This document shows, piece by piece, positions 28,353 to 36,614 of a stretch of 64,000 nucleotides of DNA. The notes below the pieces were generated by a model. The model had not been told where the DNA came from. It worked only from the letters and a program-made list of their open reading frames with translations, and ran no database searches. The stretch is from positions 206,328 to 270,327 of the forward strand of contig JACKPA010000009.1 of the NCBI GenBank assembly GCA_024233865.1, written 5' to 3'. How positions within the stretch are numbered: position 1 is the stretch's first letter; every line of letters begins with the position of its first letter. Origin of the DNA: Leptospiraceae bacterium. GTDB lineage: Bacteria; Spirochaetota; Leptospiria; Leptospirales; Leptospiraceae. Both the position numbers and the translations under genes were made by a program.

Positions 28353-28506
28353 AACGTGAGTTCGATATAACATTTTTATTTCACCTAAAGGGCAACCACC
28401 GGGGGATTGCCCCTACAAAGCCTGTGGTATTTTTGGGCGTAGGGGTGAACCCCTGTGTTCACCCTTCTTATTTTTATAACATCATTCCTTACGTCGAACT
28501 CACGTT
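28353..28506. repeat. MITE-like element, intact copy (154 bp)
   Basis: The element has perfect 13-bp terminal inverted repeats, AACGTGAGTTCGA (28353-28365) and its complement at 28494-28506. It is bounded by a 5-bp direct duplication AAATT (28348-28352 and 28507-28511), so transposition left a target-site duplication. The interior has two inverted segments able to fold (GGGCAA...TTGCCC and GGTGAAC...GTTCACC) and no open reading frame. It lies just past the ABC-F stop, so it may also act as a transcription terminator. It is homologous to 8086-8300 and to the relic at 38263-38327. Confidence 0.92.
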
Positions 28507-28557
28507 AAATTAATAGCCTCCTTACTTATATTTGCAAAGTCATTTTAGAACTTTAAC

Positions 28558-29619
28558 CTATTCTCCAAACCATTTTTTGCTCAATTTTTTTAGAAACACT
28601 TCATTGTCTTCCAATACGGTTAGCAAAGCAAAATTAATTTCTTTCCTTAAAGGACTTTTTAGTGGGAATGTGATTCCATAGTTGGTAGGAGCAAAGCTAG
28701 AATCTAAGAGTGTGATTGTTGGATCGTTTTTCTCTTTTAAAACGTATTGTAAAATTGGTAAGTCATGAACAAAAGCTGCAATCTTATTTTCTTTTAATAA
28801 TTGTATTCCCTCTTCTATAGTATTAACGGTAACTTCCGTAACCTTCATTTTTTGAATGACTTCTTCGGCAGTAGTCTCGTCTATCACACCTACCCTATGA
28901 CCTGACAAATCATTAGGACCGGAAATTTTGTACTTTAGGCTTTCCAAGGTTAGAACAGAGGTAAGGGATGCTGTAGCAAAACTAAACAACATGATTCCGC
29001 TAAAGATAGTCAAACCGCCAATAACTCTGCCTAGTGGTTTTTTAGGAACATAGTCACCATAACCAACGGTAGAAATAGTTACAATAGTCCACCAAAATCC
29101 CTGACCAATACCTCTTAAGTAATTATCGGATAAATTTCCACCTCTTTCTACAATCCAAAACAGATGAGCAAAAAATACAAGGTACAAAAAAAGACTAAAT
29201 AAGGCAGATAGGAAATCAGAAGATAGGATTATATTAGGAATTTTGCTTTTTTTTCCTATTTTTGAGCTTATTACAATACCAAGACTCGCGGTATAAAATG
29301 GTTGAGAAAAATCAACAACTCCCTCTCTTTCCGAATTTATAGTAGTAGCAGATATTCCAAGGTCAACCTTGGCATTTTTAACTGCTTCGATATGAGTTAT
29401 GATATCCGGACTAACATGATAGCTTATCTCAATAGGCGTACCAAGATTTTTAACGATTTCTTGTAATAGATCTATAGAATAGCCTGTAATGGTGTTAGTA
29501 GAACTATTTATTATCACAAAAGGAGGTGAATGTTTTATCCCAACCTTTAGTTCTTTTGAGTAGACAGAAGAACTTAACAAAATTGCCAAAAGCCAAAAAC
29601 AAACTTTATTGAATCTCAT
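28558..29619 (-). CDS. Prokaryotic ionotropic-glutamate-receptor-like potassium channel (GluR0 type)
   Basis: A signal peptide (residues 1-21) leads into the first lobe (S1) of a periplasmic amino-acid-binding domain. S1 includes the Arg of TINSERE (R98), which binds ligand carboxylate in this fold. The lobe is interrupted at about residue 120 by a channel module. This has TM1 at about 131-157, a pore helix, the selectivity filter TVGYGD (184-189, potassium type) and a last helix at about 197-221. The second lobe (S2) follows, with D286 at the position expected to bind the ligand amino group. This S1-M1-P-M2-S2 order is the GluR0 design. The downstream fate of the signal is unknown. Confidence 0.88.
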   Translation of the reverse strand: MRFNKVCFWLLAILLSSSVYSKELKVGIKHSPPFVIINSSTNTITGYSIDLLQEIVKNLGTPIEISYHVSPDIITHIEAVKNAKVDLGISATTINSEREGVVDFSQPFYTASLGIVISSKIGKKSKIPNIILSSDFLSALFSLFLYLVFFAHLFWIVERGGNLSDNYLRGIGQGFWWTIVTISTVGYGDYVPKKPLGRVIGGLTIFSGIMLFSFATASLTSVLTLESLKYKISGPNDLSGHRVGVIDETTAEEVIQKMKVTEVTVNTIEEGIQLLKENKIAAFVHDLPILQYVLKEKNDPTITLLDSSFAPTNYGITFPLKSPLRKEINFALLTVLEDNEVFLKKLSKKWFGE

Positions 29620-29749
29620 TTATCATTTTCTTTAGGGTAAGCTCACCATGACCCATCAATTTCATAATTCCTTGTTTAGTCAACTTTTTACCTTGTTTTT
29701 CAATAATTTGGATGGAAAGTCTTCTTTTAAGCCTTAAATATTTTACCAT
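29606..29749 (-). CDS. Small basic ORF overlapping the channel gene
   Basis: A 47-codon frame starts MVKYLRLKRRLS and ends NEIQ, overlapping the first 14 bases of the channel gene on the same strand. The product would be strongly basic and helical. No ribosome binding site stands out and no family is recognised. It may be the surviving 3' end of a gene truncated when the neighbouring transposase inserted. Confidence 0.25.
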   Translation of the reverse strand: MVKYLRLKRRLSIQIIEKQGKKLTKQGIMKLMGHGELTLKKMINEIQ

Positions 29750-29858
29750 AACAAGAGAAGTTGCAGCAATTCCCGAAGGCTAAAAAAATCAATAAAAACA
29801 GTGGTTTTAAAAATGCCCTTTCGTAAACTTTTCCAAAACCCAAAATGGAAATCGACTT

Positions 29859-31160
29859 ATGACCTTAGAAATACGAAAAGATTTATGTGCAGATGGACTA
29901 TTTAAGATAGTAAAAGAATACCTAGGTAAAATAGAAGACCATAGAGAAGGTGAAGTAACAATAACATTAGCTGATTCTTTGATGTCCGGATTTGCTATGT
30001 TTTCCTTAAAAGACCCGTCATTGCTTCAATTTGATAATCGAAGAATAGCTGAAGACCAAAATTTACATAATATCTATTTAATAGAACAGGCGCCTTCGGA
30101 TACAAGAATGCGTGAAATTAATGATGGAGTAGACCCATTTTCTTTGTCGAAAGTATTTCGAGCCATATTTCGAGTAGCTCAAAGAGGTAAAGTATTAGAG
30201 AAGATGGAATTTTATGAGGGATATTATTTAGTAGCTGGAGATGGAACGGGGTATTTTTCATCGAATACCATTCATTGTGAAAATTGTCTTATAAAAACGA
30301 GTTCCAAGAATGGTGTAACATATTACCATCAAATGTATTGTATGGCTATAGTAAAACCAGGTGAGAAAGGTGTTATACCTCTAACACCAGAACCAATCAT
30401 AAAACAGGATGGGAATAGCAAAAACGATTGCGAGAGAAATGCGTCCAAACGTGCTATAGAAAGGCTAAGACGCGAACATCCCCATTTAAGAATTATATTA
30501 ACCGAGGATGGATTAGCCTCTAATGCACCTCATATTAGGGATTTAAAAGAATTTAATATAAGATTTCTTATAATTGCAAATGAAGGTGACCATAAGTTTC
30601 TATTTAGATGCGTGGGCGAGAAAGAGGAATTAGGCAAGGTAAGTTTTGTAAGAAAAGAAATAGAAGGAATAAAAAAGGTATTTCGTTTTATTAATGGAGT
30701 TCCGCTAAATAGTTCAAATATGGACTTGCTTGTAAACTTTTTGGAATATTGGGAAATTGATAAAAAGGGTAAAATACTTCATTTTGCTTGGGTAACGGAT
30801 ATAACTCTTAAAGAAGAAAACCTTGAGACCATGGTTGCAGGTGGAAGGGCAAAGTGGAAAATTGAGAATGAGACTTTCAATACTTTGAAAAATCAAGGCT
30901 ATCATTTTGAGCATAACTATGGTCATGGGAGCAAGAATCTATCAGTAGTATTTGCTTTTTTGATGATGCTTGCTTTCTTAGTAGACCAAATACAACAATT
31001 AGCATGTGGTCTGTTTAATGCGGTATGGTCGGTAAAGAAAACCAAGCTAGCTTTGTGGGAAGACGTACGTTCTTATTTTCGTTTGGTGACTTTTCCGAAT
31101 ATGTATTCACTGTATACAGCAATAATGGAAAATTTACAATTTAAGTATAATACCTCCTGA
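29859..31160 (+). CDS. DDE transposase, IS4-superfamily/ISNCY-like
   Basis: The 433-residue protein has candidate catalytic acids in VAGDGTGYFSS (D), ILTEDGLAS (D) and KIENETFNTLKNQGY (E). This spacing fits a DDE transposase of the IS4-related or ISNCY-like group with an insertion domain. The YHFEHNYGHG segment after the Glu is typical of such proteins. The frame is full length and uninterrupted. I could not find convincing terminal inverted repeats or target duplications on either side; only a 10-base AT-rich match (TTTTAAAAAT) occurs in inverted orientation. Borders of the element are therefore undefined. Confidence 0.8.
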   Translation: MTLEIRKDLCADGLFKIVKEYLGKIEDHREGEVTITLADSLMSGFAMFSLKDPSLLQFDNRRIAEDQNLHNIYLIEQAPSDTRMREINDGVDPFSLSKVFRAIFRVAQRGKVLEKMEFYEGYYLVAGDGTGYFSSNTIHCENCLIKTSSKNGVTYYHQMYCMAIVKPGEKGVIPLTPEPIIKQDGNSKNDCERNASKRAIERLRREHPHLRIILTEDGLASNAPHIRDLKEFNIRFLIIANEGDHKFLFRCVGEKEELGKVSFVRKEIEGIKKVFRFINGVPLNSSNMDLLVNFLEYWEIDKKGKILHFAWVTDITLKEENLETMVAGGRAKWKIENETFNTLKNQGYHFEHNYGHGSKNLSVVFAFLMMLAFLVDQIQQLACGLFNAVWSVKKTKLALWEDVRSYFRLVTFPNMYSLYTAIMENLQFKYNTS

Positions 31161-31387
31161 TTTTTAAAATATTTTTCTACTGGTGAGTTAAATAATTAAT
31201 TTCTTTTTTAATAAATACTATATAAGGATTACTATATCTTCAAGGATTTTTTATAATTTGTTTTCCATGAAAATCCTCAAATAAAACATCTTTACTCTTA
31301 TTACCAAAGGAAATCTTCCTGAAATTTGGTTATATTTATTATTTATTCTGATTATCTATGAGACATAAACAAATTAAAATGAGTATT

Positions 31388-31801
31388 TTAGATTATCTTA
31401 ATATTTTTATCGGGAATTGCTGGAGAAGTTGATAATTTTTCAGCTATCACTGTTTCTGATTCCCCACTTTCTTGGAGAGCTAAAAACTCTTTGTATTCTT
31501 CCGGCTCCCATAAACGTTTGCCATATCTGTTTAATTTTTTTGGAGTAGTCATAAAATTATATTTTTCATGTCTACTTTTAACATATTCTTTTGCCCTATC
31601 GGTTCGATAATATTCGTTTCTTAACCTCACTCTGTTCCGAATTCTGTCAGTTTCTTTTACTGATATGTTATACATTTCCCGATATGCTTTTAAAACGTTA
31701 TGAGTCATCTGTTTGTCAAAATTATTCTCTCTACAGTACTCTATAACTTTTTCAATATCTTGATTATCGAATAGGGTTTTTAATCGTCCTTTAATTTTCA
31801 T
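31388..31801 (-). CDS. Hypothetical helical protein with possible HTH
   Basis: The 137-residue protein is highly charged and helical. A C-terminal stretch (about residues 95-130, beginning LWEPEEYKEFLALQESGESE and continuing into VIAEKLSTSP) resembles a SANT-like or helix-turn-helix segment that scans for a partner. The N-terminal 60 residues contain a basic RNRVRLRNEYYR helix. I do not recognise a family. It is isolated between the transposase and a lineage-specific lipoprotein, and may be mobile-element cargo. Confidence 0.5.
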   Translation of the reverse strand: MKIKGRLKTLFDNQDIEKVIEYCRENNFDKQMTHNVLKAYREMYNISVKETDRIRNRVRLRNEYYRTDRAKEYVKSRHEKYNFMTTPKKLNRYGKRLWEPEEYKEFLALQESGESETVIAEKLSTSPAIPDKNIKII

Positions 31802-32065
31802 GAAAGTTAATTGATATTCTCTAAATTATTTTAGTTAAGTTTTTTTAAACCACATATAGTGTCAATTATTATAATTTGGAATATTTCAATTTATTAATTT
31901 CGATTATACTTGGGTAATATGAATTTTTAATGTATCCTCTCAAATTTTATAGGTAAAATACTGAACTAAAAACTTATTAAGATTTTATGGGCTAGGAAGA
32001 AGCACACAAATAGATGATAGCGTGTGCTCCCACTTAAATTTGAATTATAGCGTTAAAAAATAGTA

Positions 32066-32461
32066 TCAAAGTTTTGGAAATGGTTTTCCAAGTAAATATC
32101 CGTCAACAGGCTCAAGGCTACTACACTTATTATAGACTAAAGTGACTAAATCAGCACCTAATACCAAACCTAATCTAGTTTTAATACCTTCCGTACATTT
32201 ATCCACATCTTTTTCATAATAATATTTATCTTCTTGGATACTAACAAAAATTGGACCTAAAACGCTAGTATAAGATATATAATATGTATCAGTCCCGTAA
32301 AGAAGAAAATACATAAAATCTGCAACGGCAGCCGCTGTTTGAATCCTAGTTTTCACTTCATCACCTTTCACCCTTTTATAATTTGCTCCTGCAGCGTTCA
32401 TAATTATACAATTTCCAATCAGAAAAATTGTTAAAGTTGTAATAATTAATTTAATTTTCAT
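32066..32461 (-). CDS. TIGR04452-like lipoprotein
   Basis: The start at ATG 32461 follows AAGG at a spacing of about nine. It gives a lipoprotein signal of about 18 residues ending LIGNC. The mature part carries the pattern I associate with TIGR04452, a Leptospira lipoprotein family: GDEVKTRIQTAA, a tyrosine-rich centre and YYYEKDVDKC. Function is unknown; the lipidated Cys places it in the envelope. An upstream in-frame ATG at 32494 has no Shine-Dalgarno and would displace the signal peptide. This family is a main clue to the taxonomic origin. Confidence 0.65.
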   Translation of the reverse strand: MKIKLIITTLTIFLIGNCIIMNAAGANYKRVKGDEVKTRIQTAAAVADFMYFLLYGTDTYYISYTSVLGPIFVSIQEDKYYYEKDVDKCTEGIKTRLGLVLGADLVTLVYNKCSSLEPVDGYLLGKPFPKL

Positions 32462-32861
32462 AGTTTTAACCTTATTATTTAGTGTTATACACATTTAGAA
32501 AGTGTATTTTTCTAATATTTTTTTCTTAGAGAAAGAGAGTCAACTATTTTTTAAAAAATTATTAACTGTTAAAACACTTAAACTTTAGGTTCAAAATAGT
32601 TTTTTATTTCTTGGTTGCAAGGCATTTGTACATAACCTTTAATTCTTTTTTCCGCAAGCTACATACTTCTTCCTTGTCTCGACTACGCTTAATAACCGAG
32701 AAAGGGAACATAATAACTATTTTTTGTCAATAAAGACTAAATATTTAAGAAAATTTTGTAGATTTATACTTGGTCTCTCTGTATCATTTATAGCTTTTTT
32801 AATCTTCAATTTTAAATACAGATTGATAATATAATGCAAATTTGGATAAAGTAAAAACTAT
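32462..32861. other. Intergenic region with repeats
   Basis: The 400 bases between divergent lipoprotein genes contain no supportable gene. They hold the dispersed repeat described at 32697-32755. Just before it is a short imperfect palindrome (ctcgactacgcttaataaccgag, about 32678-32700) related to the CTGAGCGTAGTCGAA-type sequence family also seen near 47770. Confidence 0.6.
32697..32755 (+). repeat. Dispersed intergenic repeat, copy A
   Basis: This ~59-base segment shares a 21-base identical core (starting AAAGACTAAAT) and an additional diverged 5' part (CGAGAAAGGGAACATAATAAC) with 62891-62948 on the opposite strand. It lies about 105 bases upstream of the lipoprotein gene at 32862. It could be a small repeat family or a shared regulatory leader; no coding capacity is present. 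Confidence 0.6.
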
Positions 32862-33686
32862 ATGAAAGGCATAATACAACTATTTAGGTATTTTTTATTA
32901 CTAATCCTTTTGGTAACTTATTTCAATTGTAAAGAAAAACCCCTTGAAAAGGTAGAATACGAAACAGAAAAGAAACCGGAGAAAAAGGCTAAAGTAACAA
33001 TCGCAGATCCGGCAACCAAACCTCTGATAGATTTAATTAAAAACCTGGAAGCCAGTGCAAATTCTTTCTCTGCTGAGTTTAAAATGAAAATTCAATCCGG
33101 TGAGAATTTGGAACAACTGGATAAATTAAACGGTCAAATGTTTTTTGATAAAAATAGCGGAAAAGTAAAAATTCAATTGGCGGACCCTTTTTTTGGTCTT
33201 ATACTTACGCAAGTTGTTTCTGACAATAAAACCATAAAAATAAAAATGGCTGGAATGGATAAAATTCAAACGCAACCCATGGGTGATATAAAAATTCAGG
33301 ACCCTAAAACACAAAAGATTCATACTATTCCATTTTCAGTAATTTATATATCCATTTCTCGAAAGTTTTTAGAAGAATTTAGTACTGGTGAGACTACTTT
33401 TGATATGGAAAATAGGATCGTTACGGTAAACAAAGCTGACGAAGAGTATCGATATAAGTTTGATGAAACAAATTTACAAAATTTGGAGCTATTTTCAAAA
33501 CCTAAAAATATAAAAGCCGTAGCCTCGGTTATAGAAAAAGATTCTAAAAATCTTCACCCTCCAAAAAAGTTAGGAACAAGAGTTACCCGAATGAGTGATA
33601 ATGTTGATACAAATAGGATTGAAATAGAATATTTGAAAGTAAAACGAATGCAGAAAATTCCACAAAGCGTTTTTTACTTAAAATAA
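32862..33686 (+). CDS. LolA/LolB-fold outer-membrane-type lipoprotein
   Basis: The signal peptide ends VTYFNC with the lipidated Cys near residue 24. After a charged Lys/Glu/Pro linker comes a ~190-residue domain of alternating strands (SFSAEFKMKIQSG, NGQMFFDKNSGKVKIQL, ADEEYRYKFDE). This is typical of the LolA/LolB/DUF4292-like half-barrel that binds lipid acyl chains. A role in lipoprotein or lipid handling at the outer membrane is inference from fold only. The 3' end overlaps the convergent hybrid-sensor gene by 13 bases. Confidence 0.65.
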   Translation: MKGIIQLFRYFLLLILLVTYFNCKEKPLEKVEYETEKKPEKKAKVTIADPATKPLIDLIKNLEASANSFSAEFKMKIQSGENLEQLDKLNGQMFFDKNSGKVKIQLADPFFGLILTQVVSDNKTIKIKMAGMDKIQTQPMGDIKIQDPKTQKIHTIPFSVIYISISRKFLEEFSTGETTFDMENRIVTVNKADEEYRYKFDETNLQNLELFSKPKNIKAVASVIEKDSKNLHPPKKLGTRVTRMSDNVDTNRIEIEYLKVKRMQKIPQSVFYLK

Positions 33687-34762
33687 ATAGGAAGAGTAAA
33701 AGTAAACTCGCTTCCTTTTTCTAGGTCGCTTTTCACCCAGATTTGTCCCTTATTTTTGAAAATAAATTCTTTACAGAGGATTAAGCCCAAACCGGAACCT
33801 TTAATTTGTTCGGTATCCGGTTTTGAAAAGCTTTGATCTATATGGAATAACTTATCCTGATCTTCTTGGGAAATCCCAATACCGGTATCGGATATATTGA
33901 TTTCAACAAATTTTAATTTGGCTTCACAATCGATCTTTATAAATCCGCCATTTTCAGTAAACTTGATTGAGTTGGAAAGTAGGTTGCGAAATACCGTTTT
34001 TAACATATTTTTATCAGCATACACAAACAGATTTTTCGGTATATGAGAAGAAAAATGCAGTTCTTTCCTTTGAATTTCGCTTTGAAACAATTCTTGTGTA
34101 TTTCTAATAATTTCAAACAGTTCTATTTCTTCCGGTTGATATATAATTTTACCAATTTGATTGTTGGACCATTCTAGTAAATTCTCAAGCAAGGAGTATC
34201 CGTTTTGTGCCGATTGAAAAATTAGTTCAGCATAGGTTTCTGTTTCTTCGAAATTCTTATTTTTTAACTTTTCCTTCAGCATTCTTCCTAAGCTCAAAAT
34301 TCCATAAAAAGGGTTTTTTAAATCATGAGCTATTATGGAAAAAAACTTATCCTTTGTATTGTTGATTTCCTTTAATTCTTGTGTTTGCTGCTTTAACCTC
34401 AACTGTGTTTTCACCCTTGCCAATAACTCTTGGCTATAAAAAGGTTTCAAAATATAATCAATACCACCAACGTCAAAACCCAAAGCAATGCTATCAACGT
34501 CTGTTTTTGCCGTTAAAAATATAACGGGAACATCTTTTGTTTTAGGATTTGTTTTCATTTTTCTACAAACTTCAAATCCGTCAACTTCCGGCATCATCAC
34601 GTCTAATAGAACCAAATCATAAGAATTTTTTCGCATGAGTTCAAGAGCAACTTCACCATTTACTGCGTAACCTACTGCATATCCCTCCTGTTTTAATAAG
34701 TTACTAACTGCTTGTATGTTAATTGGGACATCATCAACCACTAAAACTTTAAATTTTTCCAT
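33674..34762 (-). CDS. Response-regulator/histidine-kinase hybrid (REC-HisKA-HATPase)
   Basis: This 362-residue cytoplasmic protein starts with a receiver domain: acidic pair DD at 10-11, phosphoacceptor D54 in LVLLDVMMPE, and K106 in YILKPF. A HisKA domain follows with H146 in FFSIIAHDLKNP, then a HATPase domain with N-box LLSNSIKFT, DTGIGIS and GSGLGL. It has no sensor domain of its own, so its input is presumably another kinase phosphorylating the receiver. The gene is unpaired here and overlaps the convergent lipoprotein gene by 13 bases. Confidence 0.93.
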   Translation of the reverse strand: MEKFKVLVVDDVPINIQAVSNLLKQEGYAVGYAVNGEVALELMRKNSYDLVLLDVMMPEVDGFEVCRKMKTNPKTKDVPVIFLTAKTDVDSIALGFDVGGIDYILKPFYSQELLARVKTQLRLKQQTQELKEINNTKDKFFSIIAHDLKNPFYGILSLGRMLKEKLKNKNFEETETYAELIFQSAQNGYSLLENLLEWSNNQIGKIIYQPEEIELFEIIRNTQELFQSEIQRKELHFSSHIPKNLFVYADKNMLKTVFRNLLSNSIKFTENGGFIKIDCEAKLKFVEINISDTGIGISQEDQDKLFHIDQSFSKPDTEQIKGSGLGLILCKEFIFKNKGQIWVKSDLEKGSEFTFTLPIYFK

Positions 34763-35158
34763 TATTAATTTATTGCAAGCTTAATATATAATATTTAAGT
34801 AGAACCACATTCAATAAGTCCACATTTGAACTTGGTTAAATGAGAACAAGTCTTATATTACTATTTGCTATATAAAATTTTAAATATTTTTTGCGTGCCT
34901 TTTTAATCTATGAAAAAATGTTAATTAATTATTTTTTTGGGTATTTATTAGCTTATTTATGTTAATAAACTATCTATAATTTCGCATCTTCTCAATTTTA
35001 TAAGTAACTTATCAAGCCTGTCGAGATAAACCCTATTTTACAACTCATTTCGGCAAGCTCTCAGTATCAGAGATTTTTTTTCTAAAGCTTTCTAAGATGG
35101 TATATTTTTTGCTTAATAATTTAATAGTCTCAAAATAACTTCTTTAAGAGAAGAATGA
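34763..35158. other. Intergenic region, about 400 bp
   Basis: AT-rich spacer between the divergent hybrid-kinase and ATP-grasp genes. I see no gene, RNA or convincing promoter pair. A short stretch near 35015 (cctgtcgaga) resembles a decayed copy of the GTCGAG-type palindromic repeat. Confidence 0.5.
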
Positions 35159-36613
35159 ATGGAAGAAAAAACTATGAATATTACATTTTCATATCCGGAA
35201 AAGCAACCATCTTATGATGAAATGTTTGAGTCTTTTCTAAAGCCGAGAGAGCATTATCGGGAAATTTTTGACCAACTTTCTACGTTTGAAGCCTTAGAAT
35301 TTAAGGAAAAAGAAAACTTATCAAAACTTGTATCAATTAACCAGGGTATAACGTTTACCGTATACAACGACGGAAAGGGAATAGAGAGAATTTTTCCTTT
35401 TGATCTAATTCCTCGTATCGTTATAAAATCAGAGTGGGACAAAATTGAGGCTGGTGTTCAACAAAGATTAAAAGCTCTAAATATGTTTCTAAATGATATA
35501 TACCACGAACAGCAAATTATTAAAGATAAAATAATTCCTGAAGATATAATTCTAACCTGTCCTGATTATAACAAACAAATGATAGGAGTTAATGTACCTC
35601 ATGGAATCTATACACACATTGCCGGTATTGATATTATCCGTGATGCTGAAGGAGAATATTGTGTTTTAGAGGACAACTTAAGGACTCCTTCCGGAATTTC
35701 TTACGTATTGGAAAATAGAGTTATTATGAAAAGGATATTTCCGGAGATTTTCAAAGAAAGTTCTGTTTTAAGAATAGACAACTACCCGGCAATGTTGTAT
35801 GATATGCTTAAAAGTTTAGCACCTGAACACCAATCCAATCCTGTTGTTGTATTACTTACACCCGGAGTTTACAACTCTGCCTACTATGAGCACGTATTTT
35901 TAGCCTCTCAAATGGGAATTCAATTGGTTGAAAATTATGATTTGATAGTCCAGGACTATAAGGTATATATGAGAACCATTGAGGGATTAAAACAAGTTGA
36001 TGTTATTTACAAAAGAATAGATGATAACTTTCTTGACCCTATTGTGTTCAAAAAAGATTCTATGCTTGGTGTACCGGGTTTGTTCGAATGTTATAAAAAG
36101 GGAAATGTTGTTTTGGTAAATGCCATCGGAAATGGAATAGCAGATGACAAGTCCATTTATATTTACGTTCCGGATATGATCAAATACTATCTGAACGAAT
36201 CACCGATTTTAAAATCCATTCCTACATATAAAATGTCTGACGTAAACCAAAGAAAAGAAGCCTTTGGCAAAATGGATCAATTGGTGATCAAAGCAACCAA
36301 TCAATCCGGAGGATACGGAATGTTAATAGGAAACACGGCAACAGAAGAAGAAATTGAAGAATACAAAAAGAAAATCATAGAAAATCCTAGAAACTATATA
36401 GCACAACCAATTATTAGTTTGTCTACAGCTCCTTGTTTTATCAATGATAAAATTGAACCTCGGCATATAGATTTTCGACCTTTTGCCATATATTCCCCGG
36501 ATGGAATAAAACTGATTCCAGGTGGATTAACAAGGGTTGCTCTAAAAAAAGGTTCTTTGGTTGTTAACTCTTCCCAAGGTGGAGGAAGTAAAGATACATG
36601 GGTGGTGATATAA
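35159..36613 (+). CDS. Circularly permuted ATP-grasp type 2 protein
   Basis: This 484-residue enzyme matches the circularly permuted ATP-grasp family (formerly DUF404/DUF407). Landmarks are RLKALNMFLNDIYHEQQI, GIDIIRDAEGEYCVLEDNLRTPSGISY, the nucleotide-binding LVIKATNQSGGYGMLIG, and ALKKGSLVVNSSQGGGSKDTWV at the end. Family members are thought to ligate amino acids or peptides. They almost always accompany an alpha-E gene, present here one base after the stop, and often a transglutaminase-like protease, not found nearby. ATG 35159 has AAGAGAAG upstream; a second in-frame ATG is five codons later. Confidence 0.9.
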   Translation: MEEKTMNITFSYPEKQPSYDEMFESFLKPREHYREIFDQLSTFEALEFKEKENLSKLVSINQGITFTVYNDGKGIERIFPFDLIPRIVIKSEWDKIEAGVQQRLKALNMFLNDIYHEQQIIKDKIIPEDIILTCPDYNKQMIGVNVPHGIYTHIAGIDIIRDAEGEYCVLEDNLRTPSGISYVLENRVIMKRIFPEIFKESSVLRIDNYPAMLYDMLKSLAPEHQSNPVVVLLTPGVYNSAYYEHVFLASQMGIQLVENYDLIVQDYKVYMRTIEGLKQVDVIYKRIDDNFLDPIVFKKDSMLGVPGLFECYKKGNVVLVNAIGNGIADDKSIYIYVPDMIKYYLNESPILKSIPTYKMSDVNQRKEAFGKMDQLVIKATNQSGGYGMLIGNTATEEEIEEYKKKIIENPRNYIAQPIISLSTAPCFINDKIEPRHIDFRPFAIYSPDGIKLIPGGLTRVALKKGSLVVNSSQGGGSKDTWVVI

Positions 36614-36614
36614 T

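Noticed and set aside
29790..31180. Terminal inverted repeats for the transposase gene
   Set aside because: Only a 10-base AT-rich match (TTTTAAAAAT) is found in inverted orientation; too weak and low-complexity to define element ends.
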